A stretch of 64,000 bases of DNA from Eunapius fragilis (taxonomy: Eukaryota; Porifera; Demospongiae; Spongillida; Spongillidae): positions 979,501-1,043,500 of the forward strand of contig OY811971.1 of NCBI GenBank assembly GCA_963681505.1. The letters are read 5' to 3'. Made by a program: the position numbers and the translations under genes. The notes beneath the pieces were generated by a model. It was not told the DNA's origin. It ran no database searches and saw only the letters and a list, made by a program, of their open reading frames with translations. How positions within the stretch are numbered: the first letter of the stretch is position 1; every line of letters begins with the position of its first letter. Of the stretch, positions 43,820-53,090 are shown piece after piece.

Positions 43820-44700
43820 GGGGTGGGGCCAGCGGTGGCGCAGGTGGGAGCAGCGGAGCAGGGGCCAGCGGTGGAGCTGGGGCAAGCAGAGCGTGGGCCA
43901 GTGGAGCAGGGGCCAGCAGTGGCACAGGTGGGAGCAGCGGAGCAGGGGCCAGCAGTGGCGCAGGTGGGAGCAGCAGAGCTGGGGCCAGCGGTGGCACAGG
44001 TGGCAGCGGAGCAGGGGCCAGCAATGGCGTAGGTGGGAGCAGCGGAGCAGAGGCCAGCAGGGAGCAGCAGAGCAGGGGCCAGCAGTGGAGCTGGGGCAAG
44101 CAGAGCAGGGGCCAGCGGAGCAGGGGCCAGCAGTGGCGCAGGTGGGAGCAGCAGAGCAGGGGCCAGCAGTGGCACAGGTGGGAGCAGCAGAGCTGGGGCC
44201 GGCGGTGGCGCAGGTGGGAGCAGCGGAACTGGGGGCAGTGGCGAGCTGGGGCCAGCGGAGCAGGGGCCAGCAGTGGCGCAGGTGGGAGCAGCAGAGCAGG
44301 GGCCAGCAATGGCGTAGGTGGGAGCAGCGGAGCAGGGGCCAGCAGTGGCGCAGGTGCGAGCAGCGGAGCAGGGGCCGGCGGTGGCGCAGGTGGGAGCAGC
44401 GGAACTGGGGGCAGTGGCGAGCTGGGGCCAGCGGAGCAGGGGCCAGCAGTGGCGCAGGTGGGAGCAGCAGAGCAGGGGCCAGCAGTGGCACAGGTGGGAG
44501 CAGCAGAGCTGGGGCCGGCGGTGGCGCAGGTGGGAGCAGCGGAACTGGGGGCAGTGGCGAGCTGGGGCCAGCGGAGCAGGGGCCAGCAGTGGCGCAGGTG
44601 GGAGCAGCAGAGCAGGGGCCAGCAGTGGCACAGGTGGGAGCAGCGGAGCTGGGGGCAGTGGCGGAGCTGGGGCCAGAGGTGGGGCAAGCGGGAGCAGGAC
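43820..44700. repeat. 36-bp minisatellite inside Helitron B'
   Basis: About 25 units of a GC-rich 36-bp repeat built from GGTGGGAGCAGCAGAGCAGGG and GCCAGCAGTGGC words, in higher-order patterns. Because the unit is a multiple of three and stop-free, long frames are open on both strands (for example plus 43732-44715, minus 43617-44687). G-tracts on the plus strand are dense enough to suggest G-quadruplexes. None of the frames has flanking protein-like sequence that would make it a credible gene. Confidence 0.85.
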
Positions 44701-45491
44701 TGGAGCAGGGACTAGGACCGGTATCAGAGAGTAGGGAGGGCCCTCCTCACCCGAGTCAACAGCAAACAGATTCTCAGCTTTTTCTGCCGTGACCTACAAG
44801 GGTAATAATATAGACATAATGCCATGCATGCAAATCCTATGTACACCTCAATAACTCTTCCATATCTTTAAGTAAAGAGTGAGTGAGAAAAGTTGCTTTA
44901 TATAAACCAAAACTGAGGGAAGGATTAAATTATTGGAACGGCCTCCCATAGTAAATGTGTTGAACAAACCAACTATATATGCGATGGTGGGGGTGGGGCT
45001 GAATTAAGACGGCCTGCATTTCAAATGGCTAGTGTTTGCTGATATATGTGACAATGCACACAATCATGTGTAGAGAGAGACCTAGGGTTGCTGCCACTTT
45101 AACTTATGCATGGGTAAAAATATTTAAAATACATAAATTACAATGATGTACTTGAGAACACAGAGATGCTCAGGTTTGCAGCCATAGAGATGTTAAGACC
45201 ACATGCTGGGACACCACATGGAATCATGCAGGAAGTTAGTTAGTCTGCAAAGCATAAATCGCTTATCCAAATTGAAACTGTTAGAAAAGAGCTGCATGTA
45301 ATAGGTAACTGGTTCCAGCTGAAAACAGGAGAACATCATGGAAGATGGTTGGTGGTCCATGTGCATGTTTTAGCAGCCATAGAAGCTAGGTTTTAGACCA
45401 CACACTGTGCCACCATATATGGAGGAAGGGGCAGGCTTGTGGTTTTATGAATGCAAAGTTGCAAGATAAATGTTGACACAGAGAAACATGT

Positions 45492-45990
45492 TCACATGCC
45501 ATGCAGCTGTAGACTACATGACATATGAACACATACATGGGAAGGAGGCAGGCCTATTTTTAAGAGCAGTTTTGTTAAGAGAACGTACAGCAACTGATAG
45601 GATTGTGAGTTAAGTATAACATATGATACTTGTACATGTTTGACTGGTGTGTAAGAACTATCATAAAAATACGGCTCTGAACCCACCGTGTGAAAACGCT
45701 CCCAACTGTCTACATTGGAATGTGAAAAACTCAAAGAATTGATGGAGCGCGCACCTTTAATGAGCACCCCAGCATGTACTCTACGCAGGCTCAAAGCTTT
45801 GCTTACCAAAGCATTTGTGCAAATCTCAGCTACTGCTTCACTAGCAGTTCGTGTGAGCACCTTTTTAGCTAGACAGGGATTAACTTTATTGAAAGCATCA
45901 TTCAACTGTCCAAGTAATGAGCTGTTGTTATGAAGGGCTTTATTTAGCTCACCCTTGTATACACTAGGACTAGGCTCAAACAGAGAGTAT
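45492..45990 (-). pseudogene. Fragment of Helitron-type polyprotein (region before the Helitron-like N domain)
   Basis: A minus-strand frame opens after a CCCTTTAG acceptor-like site at 45991. It encodes YSLFEPSPSVYKGELNKAL, LRRVHAGVLIKGARSINSL, then HTVGSEPYFYDSSYTPVKH. From memory, sponge Helitron-like proteins with short tandem repeats have the same blocks (LRxxHxGxLLKxxxSLxSL ... HTxSSEPFFYDSAY) just upstream of the Helitron-like N domain. It should be checked by search. Downstream domains are missing. Confidence 0.5.
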
Positions 45991-46453
45991 CTAAAGGGAG
46001 AAGAATTGAAAAACAGAAGTTAAAATGAATGTTTGGGGCAGTGCAAGAGAAAACTGGGCTTATGTGATTTTTAACATTTCTTCAATTCATTTTGCAGTAT
46101 CGTTGCGACCTTGAAAGCTCTGTCCTTCAAACTTACTACATATATTACCGGACCATTTTATTAATAATTCAGCGCTTTGTAGCTCTATGATACACTATTC
46201 AATTTTGGATGCGTAAGAACCGAGAGCGCTATCCTGTATCCAAAAACTGTTAAAAATTTGCAAAAGCCCAATTTTCTCTTGCACTGCTCCATATGTATTG
46301 TGGGCGTTATTCGTTTTCCTATCTACATGTAACTCGCAGACGAACACACGCACACGATATACAATACGTACATCGGTCCCTTGCGTGTATGACATATTGC
46401 ACCCAAACATTGCAAACACTCCTACCTCATAGGATTTCTTTTCCTGCAGCTGT

Positions 46454-47068
46454 TTATCCTAGAGATAATTCTCTTGGCCTTTGGATTTGCCTGATATTGA
46501 TCTTGTTTGCATTGGAGGCTAAAATCAGTTCTCGATTTTGATCATAGTAGGCCTTCACGCTATCCTTCTTACTTTCCGGATCAAGGCAGTATTGGGCCTT
46601 CGCGCTCTCCTTCTTACTTTCCGGATCAAGGCAGTATTGGGCCTTCGCGGTCTCCTTCTTACTTTCCGGAACAAGCCGGTATTGGGCCTTCGCGCTATCC
46701 TTCTTACTTTCCGGATCAAGGCAGTATTGGGCCTTCGCGGTCTCCTTCTTACTTTCCGGAACAAGCCAATATTGGGCCTTCGCGCTCTCCTTCTTACTTT
46801 CCGGATCAAGGCAGTATTGGGCCTTCATGCTATCCTTCTTACTCTCAGGATCGGCTTTGTAGCGCTTCCTGTCGCAAGTCTTTTTTTCATGCGCTTCTTG
46901 AAAACTGTCACGCTCCTCAATATCTTGCGACTCGCCAACACAACTGTCATCATTTAACTTTGCGATCTTCTTTGCACGATTCTTTTCTCTTCGCGATCGA
47001 CGTGATGGCTTTTGAAGAAAACAAACCAGACACGTCAAGCTTTTGGTACAACCGTACAACCGTGACAA
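46454..47068 (-). CDS. Helitron protein with 14-residue DPESKK repeats
   Basis: Encodes PSRRSRREKNRAKKIAKLND, an acidic stretch, then seven copies of a 14-residue unit, KAQYxLDPESKKxS, and a tail ending in PRELSLG. The unit is typical of sponge Helitron-like proteins. In Helitron B the ATG lies directly before PSRR; here that codon is changed, so translation would have to start about 20 codons upstream (47068) or be lost. It is basic and likely helical; DNA binding is plausible but unproven. Confidence 0.6.
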   Translation of the reverse strand: MSRLYGCTKSLTCLVCFLQKPSRRSRREKNRAKKIAKLNDDSCVGESQDIEERDSFQEAHEKKTCDRKRYKADPESKKDSMKAQYCLDPESKKESAKAQYWLVPESKKETAKAQYCLDPESKKDSAKAQYRLVPESKKETAKAQYCLDPESKKESAKAQYCLDPESKKDSVKAYYDQNRELILASNANKINIRQIQRPRELSLG

Positions 47069-47603
47069 AAATTGAATAGTAACTCACACGTTCCCGCCCA
47101 CTTTTATGTCTTCCAAAGGCCGATAAAATCTGTTGTGGGCTATACTAACAAAACTAAGTTTGCTAGAGATTGAAATTTGTGTCAAGCATAACTCCCCTTG
47201 CGAAAATAATAAAACAAATCCAACTCGGCAGTAAGTTTCTAACTTGTTGGTTCTAGTGCTTCCTCATAACGGCTAACATTACGCTTCAATCGTGACAAAG
47301 ATACAGTGCAATAAACCTCTTATCCGACCGAATCTTATCTTATCAGATCCGGAAGAAGAAGAAGAAGAAGGAGAAACTTTTTTTCAGGTTCGAGTGTGGG
47401 AACGAGAGAGCGTTATCTCTGTTGTCTGAGCTTTCTAAGCGTCGGCAGTTTTATTACATTGTAGGTAATTGTTGGCTGTATCCAAATACGCTCGCTAAAG
47501 TCCAACTGATTCTACGGTGCAACGGCAATAGTGGAATCTGGTGTTTTTCTAATCGTATTCATCACACTTCAAATCCTACATAGGACCTACTAACGTAGGT
47601 CCT

Positions 47604-47605
47604 GA
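47604..47605 (-). other. 5' terminus (TC) of Helitron B'
   Basis: First two bases of the element on the minus strand, preceded by host A and followed by the 9-bp-stem hairpin. The same arrangement occurs at 962, 7141, 18434 and 22729. Confidence 0.7.
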
Positions 47606-47650
47606 TGTTGCTTATACATGCACTGTACAAAGAACCTTTACTTTTTTTAG

Positions 47651-47797
47651 ACACCATGAATACGCAGGTACATGAAACAACCAAAGCAATGCCATATGAG
47701 CTTTTATTTGACCAGCCCCCCAAGGTCAATTATAATCCCTGAACCACGGTTGAAGGGTACATTTGATGAAGAACAACTTGATGAAAAGGATGGTGAT
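47651..47797 (+). pseudogene. Ginger1-like integrase, next exon, left of the Ty3 insertion
   Basis: The acceptor CTTTTTTTAG is followed by AC, completing a Tyr codon with the upstream exon. Encodes TMNTQVHETTKAMPYELLFDQPP, the conserved NTxxHxxTxxxPYExxFGxxP block after the integrase core. A one-base shift near 47738 is followed by an acidic region that continues beyond the Ty3 element at 53091. Confidence 0.6.
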
Positions 47798-48007
47798 TGT
47801 AACGATGACAACGGCTGAACTCTGCTAGCGACAGCCTGACGGCAGAACTTTCGAGAACTATAGTGCCGTGTGCATTAGTGAACAATGGTTGGTTGTAAGT
47901 AGAACAGTATATAATCGTGTGTATTGTATGCGTGTGGGTGTTCTGCGCTATTATCAAGTTTATAGTCTGTTTGAGACTGAGGTTGCGCTACGCGGGGTTG
48001 CGCTACA
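47798..48007 (+). repeat. 5' LTR of the intact Ty3 element
   Basis: 210 bp, TGTAACGATG...GCGCTACA, containing AGTATATAA near 47910 as a possible TATA box. Confidence 0.95.
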
Positions 48008-48009
48008 AT

Positions 48010-48027
48010 TGGTGTCAGGAGTGGGAT
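48010..48027 (+). other. Primer binding site, tRNA-Leu type
   Basis: TGGTGTCAGGAGTGGGAT two bases after the LTR; complement of a tRNA-Leu 3' end with acceptor GTCAGGA. Confidence 0.75.
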
Positions 48028-51000
48028 GTCTGAAGAAGAGAACATGGACACCTCTGGGGGACCGGCCTCGGGTTCTGCGGGGACAACCAATGTTGTCGTT
48101 GAAAGGGTTGTCAGAATGGCGCTTAGGCCGCCTCCACGTTTCGGCGCTAAAGGCGATTGGAAGCTGTGGTTATCAAGGTTCGAAATGTATGCTACTCAGG
48201 CGAAGATTGCGGAGGACAGCTGGACAAAGGAACTACTCTCGCTGTTAGAGGACGAGCCTTACCGCGTGGTTACGCACCACGGGCTAGCTCAGACGGATGA
48301 CTACGACGCGGTATGTGATTGCATTCAGCGGTCTTATGCTCCTTTAGGTAGCGAGCTGGAGTGGCAGTTGAAGGTGCGCACTAGGGTGCAGAAAGTCGGG
48401 GAGTCATTAATGGAGTTCTGTGGCGCCCTGCGGGGCATGGCAGATAAAGCGTTTCCTGGATGGCCGGCTGAACAACTGCAGGACCTGCTGCGCAATCAGT
48501 TCATTCAGGGTGTTCTTTCTTCGTCGGTGCAGCTAGCGCTGATGAAAGAAGAGCCAAAAACCTTGGACGATGCATTGAAATTAGCCAGTAAGCACGAGAT
48601 GGTTGAAATGGCACAGAAGCAGTTGCAGGCGTTGAGGCAGAAAGAAGTTGTGGCATCTACAGAAGGTGAGAGCGCTAATTCTGAATTGGTTACAGCTACA
48701 CTGCGCCGGGATAAAGAACGAAGTGAAGTGGAGACTCTGAGACGAGAAGTACAAAGGTTATCTGATGAGCTGAAAGGTGTGCAGCGGGGAGCAGGGGATA
48801 AGAGCGAAGAACGGGGGAAAACGGGTCCGGCGTGCTGGAATTGCAAGTCTCGCGGACATGTAAGAAAGGATTGTCCAAAGAATGCACACGGAAGAAGGCA
48901 GTTAAAGTGTTGGGGATGCGGTGAGTTTGGGCATCTTCAGCGTGATTGTTTAAAACGACGTGGTGTCGTGCAAGCGGTAAGCTCATCTATGATGATTCAG
49001 GGAGAGGTTGCAGGGAGAGTGACCAGAATGCTCATTGATACTGGTTCTGGGGTAACACTGATTAGGGAAGATGTATGGCGGGATGTATTAAAAAGTGGAG
49101 GATATGGTTACCATCTAAAAGATCTTAACCATCCTGTGGTTGCAGCAAATGGGCAGCAATTGAACTTGCTAGGTCAAGTTGAATTGCCTTTGCATATTGG
49201 AAGCATACATACTAATTTCCCATTCTTAGTGGCTAGCCAGTTGACACAAGAGTGCTTAGTTGGAGCTGATTTTCTTTCCAAGTTTAACTGCCAACTAGAT
49301 TTAGGGGCAGGAGTACTTGTAGTAGGAACTGAGGCATTGAGCATGGAGACGGATAAAAGGCGACCATCAGTTGGAGTATGTAATGTACAACTTATGGAGC
49401 AGGTGGAGGTTCCTGGGTCATCTCAAATGCGAATTCTCACTGCATGCAAAGGTGGCCTATTTGGTATACAGGGTTCTGTATTGTTAGAGCCCAATGCTGC
49501 ATTCATGGAACGTCATGGCTTGATGGTGGCTAGATCTGTCTCATGTGTGGGTAAAGGGTCTAATGAAGTACTTGTCCAGTTGCTTAATCCTTCTCCTTTC
49601 CCTGTGGTTCTACATAAGCAGGAGGTGGTAGGCACACTGTGTCCTTTGGAGGAACACAGTAGCATGGCATGCTCAGCTGGAGTGGATGCCAATAACACTG
49701 GTGTTCAGAGCATTGTCAAGCAGTTGGTCGATAAGGTGGCAGACGGTGTTACAGACAATGAGAAGGATGAGTTAAAACAGCTGCTATTGAAGTATAGGGG
49801 TATTTTGTCACAATGTGAGGGTGATCTAGGGAGAACAGATTTAGTGTACCATCACATTGATACTGGGGATCATAAAGGAATTAAGCAGTCAGGTCGTAGG
49901 TTGCCTATTCATCAGAGGGAAGAAGTGAAAGAATTGTTGGATGACATGTTAGGAAGGAAGGTGATAGAACCCAGTCAGGGGTCATGGTCAGCCCCAGTAG
50001 TGTTAGTCAAAAAGAAGGATGGGTCCACACGATTTTGTGTGGACTTCAGACGCTTGAATGCTGTGACCAAGAAGGATGCACAACCACTACCTCGTATTGA
50101 CGAAACACTGGATGTCCTGGGGTCTGCACGGTGGTTCTCCTGCCTTGATCTTACAAGTGGATACTGGCAAGTGGAGGTGGCACCAGGAGACCGTGAGAAA
50201 ACGGCATTTGTTACTCCATATGGTCTATTTCAGTTCCGTGTCATGCCTTTTGGTCTAACAAATGCTCCTGCCACTTTTCAGCGTCTAATGGAGCGAGTAC
50301 TAGCAGGACTCCACTGGACCACATGTCTTATCTACCTGGATGATATTTTGATTTTCAGTGCAACAGTCCAACAACATTTCTCAAGGTTGCATGAGATCTT
50401 TGACCGTCTGAAGCAGGCTGGTTTGAAAATAAAACCCAGTAAGTGTTTGTTGTTGCAAAAGAACATAAAATATTTAGGGCACGTTGTGTCAGAGCATGGT
50501 ATTAAAACTGATCCAGACAAAACAAGGTGTATTGCTGATTGGCCTACTCCATCCTGTCTGCAAGAATTGAAACAATTTTTGGGGTTAGCATCATATTATA
50601 GACGATTTGTCAAAAATTTTGCTGCTATAGTAGCCCCTTTAGTAAAGCTTACTGAAAAGGGTCATACATGGCATTGGTCATCTGATTGTGATGCTGCATT
50701 TTTCCTGGTGAAGGAATGTCTGGTAACAGCACCCATATTAGGCTACCCTGTGTTCAACCAGCCATTTATTGTAGACACAGATGCTAGTGGGGAGGGGCTT
50801 GGCGCTGTTCTTTCACAGTATATTTCAGGTGGGGAACGTGTCATTGCTTTTGCAAGCAGGTCCCTGTCAAAAGCTGAAAGGAAGTACTGTGCTACAAGGC
50901 GTGAAATGCTAGCTTTAGTATGGGCAATCAAACATTTTCGTCCATATCTATATGGCAGGCGTTTTACAGTGCGGACAGACCATGCTTCTTTGCGGTGGTT

Positions 51001-52873
51001 GCAGAGTTTCCATGAACCAGAGGGTCAAATTGCTAGATGGCTGGAGTGCCTTTCTGAATATGATTTTGAGGTGGTTCATCGCCCTGGTACAAAGCATACT
51101 AATGCTGATGCCCTGTCTCGTATGCCTTGCCCTCAGTGTCAGTTATTGGTTCAACAGGTTGCTACAGTACCATCTGACATCTGGCTGCCATGTTGGACTC
51201 TGAAAGAACTTGCTGAAGAACAAAGACAGGACCCCAGCATTAGGCAAGTTATTCAATGGCTGGAAAATGAATGTATCCCCCCAGTTTTTCCAAAGCATCT
51301 GTCCTCACATACTCAAGCATTGTGGGCTCAGTCTTATTATCTGGTTCTGCACAATGGGGTGTTGTATCGGCAGTGGGAAGATGTTCCTTGCAAGGGGCTT
51401 CATAGAAGGTTGCAGTTAGTTCTCCCTCCTAATTTGGTCCCAGTGTTATTAGAAGCCTTGCATAGTTCTATTAGGGGAGGTCATTTTGGAACTAATAAGA
51501 CCCTTGCAAAGGTGCGCGAACGTTTTTACTGGGTAGGGCAACGCAAAGATGTAGCTGCTTGGTGTTCTGGTTGTCTGTCCTGTGCATCTAGGAAGCCTCC
51601 ACCTGCTAAATCACGTGCACCCCTGCAGCTTGATCCTGTAGAACGACCACTGCAACGTGTGGCGATGGATATCATGGGGCCTTTACCTGAAACCCCGAGT
51701 GGCAACAAATATGTTCTTGTTATTGCTGATTATTTTACTAAATGGACGGAAGCCTACCCAATACCTAACATGGAGGCAATAACGGTAGCTAAATGTTTGG
51801 TGAACGAATTTATTTGTCGTTTTGGTGTGCCTGAACAATTGCACTCAGACCAAGGTAGAAATTTTGAAAGTAAGGTCATTAAGAACATATGTGACCTTCT
51901 TCAAATTCGAAAAACTCGCACATCTGCATATCACCCTCAATCGGATGGCTTAGTCGAACGATTTAACAGAACTCTGTTAAATTTGTTGAGCACTGCTGTT
52001 GGTGACGCGGAACGTGATTGGGATGTGCACTTGCCATTATTGATGTTCGCGTATCGTACATCTGTGCATGAGACCAATGGAGTAACACCTTTTGAGATGA
52101 TGTTTGGGAGGGAGGTGGTATTGCCGGAGCATTTAATGTTTAATCTACCAGTTAGTATTGAGCAGGTCCCACAGGAAAGTGTCGAATATGTGGACCATCT
52201 GAAGAAAAGGTTCCAGCTGGTGTATCAGTATGTCAGACAGCATGCACAGAAAGGCATGCAGCGTCAGAAGACTGGGTACGATCAGAAAGAGAATACACCG
52301 TGTGTCTTTCAGAGGGGGGGTCATGTATGGCTCTACACCCCTGCTGTTCCAAGAGGAAAGTCTCCCAAATTTCATCGACCGTGGCAAGGACCGTATGAAA
52401 TATTGCGCAAAAAGGGAGAAGTCACATACGATATCCGACGACTGGCACATCCACGAAAAAGATTAATAGTGCATTACAATCGATTGAAACCGTTTTTGCA
52501 GGCAACACCTCATGGAGAACAGGAGTCAAGAGAGGAGGATGAGATGGCAACACCACGGGATGAACAGGAATCAGACGAGGAGGAGGAGATTAAGAAAGAG
52601 CCGCAGGGTTCACAGGCTGATTCACAGGATGAGCAATATTTATACGTGGAAACTAGGAGGCCAGAGCAGAGGCCAGCAGTAGAGGAACACGTACCCCCGC
52701 CTCTACTTATAGCCCCCGCACCCCCACAGCCACCACAGCCGCCTGCTGAGCCAGAACTACCTGAACCTGGAGAACGGTTGCGTCGTTCAACTCGGAACAG
52801 ACATCCTCCAGATTGGTATGGGCAGGTAGTTGTTCATTCTGTACTCACCTATACAAACAGTTTCATTGGATAG
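48026..52873 (+). CDS. Ty3 gag-pol polyprotein, 1615 residues
   Basis: Gag capsid-like helices (about 35-190), coiled coil, and two zinc knuckles CWNCKSRGHVRKDC and CWGCGEFGHLQRDC (about 270-315). Retropepsin LIDTGSGVTLI near 336. RT with [19 protein letters not shown] and YLDD near 769. RNase H VDTDASGEGLGAVLSQ near 915 and RTDHASLRWL near 985. Integrase HHCC (about 1150-1190), then Asp in AMDIMGPLP (about 1213), Asp in HSDQGRNF (about 1273), Glu in SDGLVERFN (about 1309), and a C-terminal VHYNRLKPFL motif. A Glu/Pro-rich tail ends in RSTRNRHPPDWY. No stop or shift; single-frame gag-pol. The start at 48026 overlaps the PBS by two bases; the next Met (ENMDTSG) is an alternative. Confidence 0.95.
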   Translation: MSEEENMDTSGGPASGSAGTTNVVVERVVRMALRPPPRFGAKGDWKLWLSRFEMYATQAKIAEDSWTKELLSLLEDEPYRVVTHHGLAQTDDYDAVCDCIQRSYAPLGSELEWQLKVRTRVQKVGESLMEFCGALRGMADKAFPGWPAEQLQDLLRNQFIQGVLSSSVQLALMKEEPKTLDDALKLASKHEMVEMAQKQLQALRQKEVVASTEGESANSELVTATLRRDKERSEVETLRREVQRLSDELKGVQRGAGDKSEERGKTGPACWNCKSRGHVRKDCPKNAHGRRQLKCWGCGEFGHLQRDCLKRRGVVQAVSSSMMIQGEVAGRVTRMLIDTGSGVTLIREDVWRDVLKSGGYGYHLKDLNHPVVAANGQQLNLLGQVELPLHIGSIHTNFPFLVASQLTQECLVGADFLSKFNCQLDLGAGVLVVGTEALSMETDKRRPSVGVCNVQLMEQVEVPGSSQMRILTACKGGLFGIQGSVLLEPNAAFMERHGLMVARSVSCVGKGSNEVLVQLLNPSPFPVVLHKQEVVGTLCPLEEHSSMACSAGVDANNTGVQSIVKQLVDKVADGVTDNEKDELKQLLLKYRGILSQCEGDLGRTDLVYHHIDTGDHKGIKQSGRRLPIHQREEVKELLDDMLGRKVIEPSQGSWSAPVVLVKKKDGSTRFCVDFRRLNAVTKKDAQPLPRIDETLDVLGSARWFSCLDLTSGYWQVEVAPGDREKTAFVTPYGLFQFRVMPFGLTNAPATFQRLMERVLAGLHWTTCLIYLDDILIFSATVQQHFSRLHEIFDRLKQAGLKIKPSKCLLLQKNIKYLGHVVSEHGIKTDPDKTRCIADWPTPSCLQELKQFLGLASYYRRFVKNFAAIVAPLVKLTEKGHTWHWSSDCDAAFFLVKECLVTAPILGYPVFNQPFIVDTDASGEGLGAVLSQYISGGERVIAFASRSLSKAERKYCATRREMLALVWAIKHFRPYLYGRRFTVRTDHASLRWLQSFHEPEGQIARWLECLSEYDFEVVHRPGTKHTNADALSRMPCPQCQLLVQQVATVPSDIWLPCWTLKELAEEQRQDPSIRQVIQWLENECIPPVFPKHLSSHTQALWAQSYYLVLHNGVLYRQWEDVPCKGLHRRLQLVLPPNLVPVLLEALHSSIRGGHFGTNKTLAKVRERFYWVGQRKDVAAWCSGCLSCASRKPPPAKSRAPLQLDPVERPLQRVAMDIMGPLPETPSGNKYVLVIADYFTKWTEAYPIPNMEAITVAKCLVNEFICRFGVPEQLHSDQGRNFESKVIKNICDLLQIRKTRTSAYHPQSDGLVERFNRTLLNLLSTAVGDAERDWDVHLPLLMFAYRTSVHETNGVTPFEMMFGREVVLPEHLMFNLPVSIEQVPQESVEYVDHLKKRFQLVYQYVRQHAQKGMQRQKTGYDQKENTPCVFQRGGHVWLYTPAVPRGKSPKFHRPWQGPYEILRKKGEVTYDIRRLAHPRKRLIVHYNRLKPFLQATPHGEQESREEDEMATPRDEQESDEEEEIKKEPQGSQADSQDEQYLYVETRRPEQRPAVEEHVPPPLLIAPAPPQPPQPPAEPELPEPGERLRRSTRNRHPPDWYGQVVVHSVLTYTNSFIG

Positions 52874-52880
52874 GGAGCTG

Positions 52881-53090
52881 TGTAACGATGACAACGGCTG
52901 AACTCTGCTAGCGACAGCCTGACGGCAGAACTTTCGAGAACTATAGTGCCGTGTGCATTAGTGAACAATGGTTGGTTGTAAGTAGAACAGTATATAATCG
53001 TGTGTATTGTATGCGTGTGGGTGTTCTGCGCTATTATCAAGTTTATAGTCTGTTTGAGACTGAGGTTGCGCTACGCGGGGTTGCGCTACA
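52881..53090 (+). repeat. 3' LTR of the intact Ty3 element
   Basis: 210 bp, identical to the 5' LTR; preceded by the short purine tract ATAGGGAGCTG. Confidence 0.95.

Larger units (their letters stand above)
42889..47605 (-). mobile_element. Helitron B', 4.7-kb copy
   Basis: Starts TC at 47605-47604 after A, with the hairpin AGGACCTAC-GTTA-GTAGGTCCT, and ends CTTG at 42892-42889 before T. The 3' foldback has arms at about 42889-43017 and 43060-43192, plus a partial extra copy of the outer arm at 43193-43272. It is inserted in the intron of the Ginger1-like gene. It carries a promoter-like 5' region, an ORF of 14-residue repeats, a Helitron-type protein fragment and a 36-bp minisatellite. No Rep or helicase motif was found, so it is probably not autonomous. 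Confidence 0.75.
47798..53090 (+). mobile_element. Intact Ty3/gypsy LTR retrotransposon, recent insertion
   Basis: 5293 bp, with target duplication GTGAT at 47793-47797 and 53091-53095. The two 210-bp LTRs are identical by eye. There is one uninterrupted polyprotein frame, a tRNA-Leu-type PBS and a purine tract before the 3' LTR. Order gag-PR-RT-RH-IN, the normal gypsy order. It lies in the acidic region of the Ginger1-like gene. Confidence 0.95.

Noticed and set aside
43617-44792. Several 240-356-codon ORFs on both strands
   Set aside because: They all arise from one stop-free 36-bp minisatellite and have no protein-like flanks.
45492-45990. Resemblance to codanin-1
   Set aside because: The similarity was only in helical spacing; the HT.GSEPYFYD block and the Helitron context explain it better.
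46507-47079. Plus-strand ORFs with PSYFPDQGSIG-type repeats
   Set aside because: They are the complement of the DPESKK tandem repeats. The minus strand has the Helitron-type start and the same orientation as the element.
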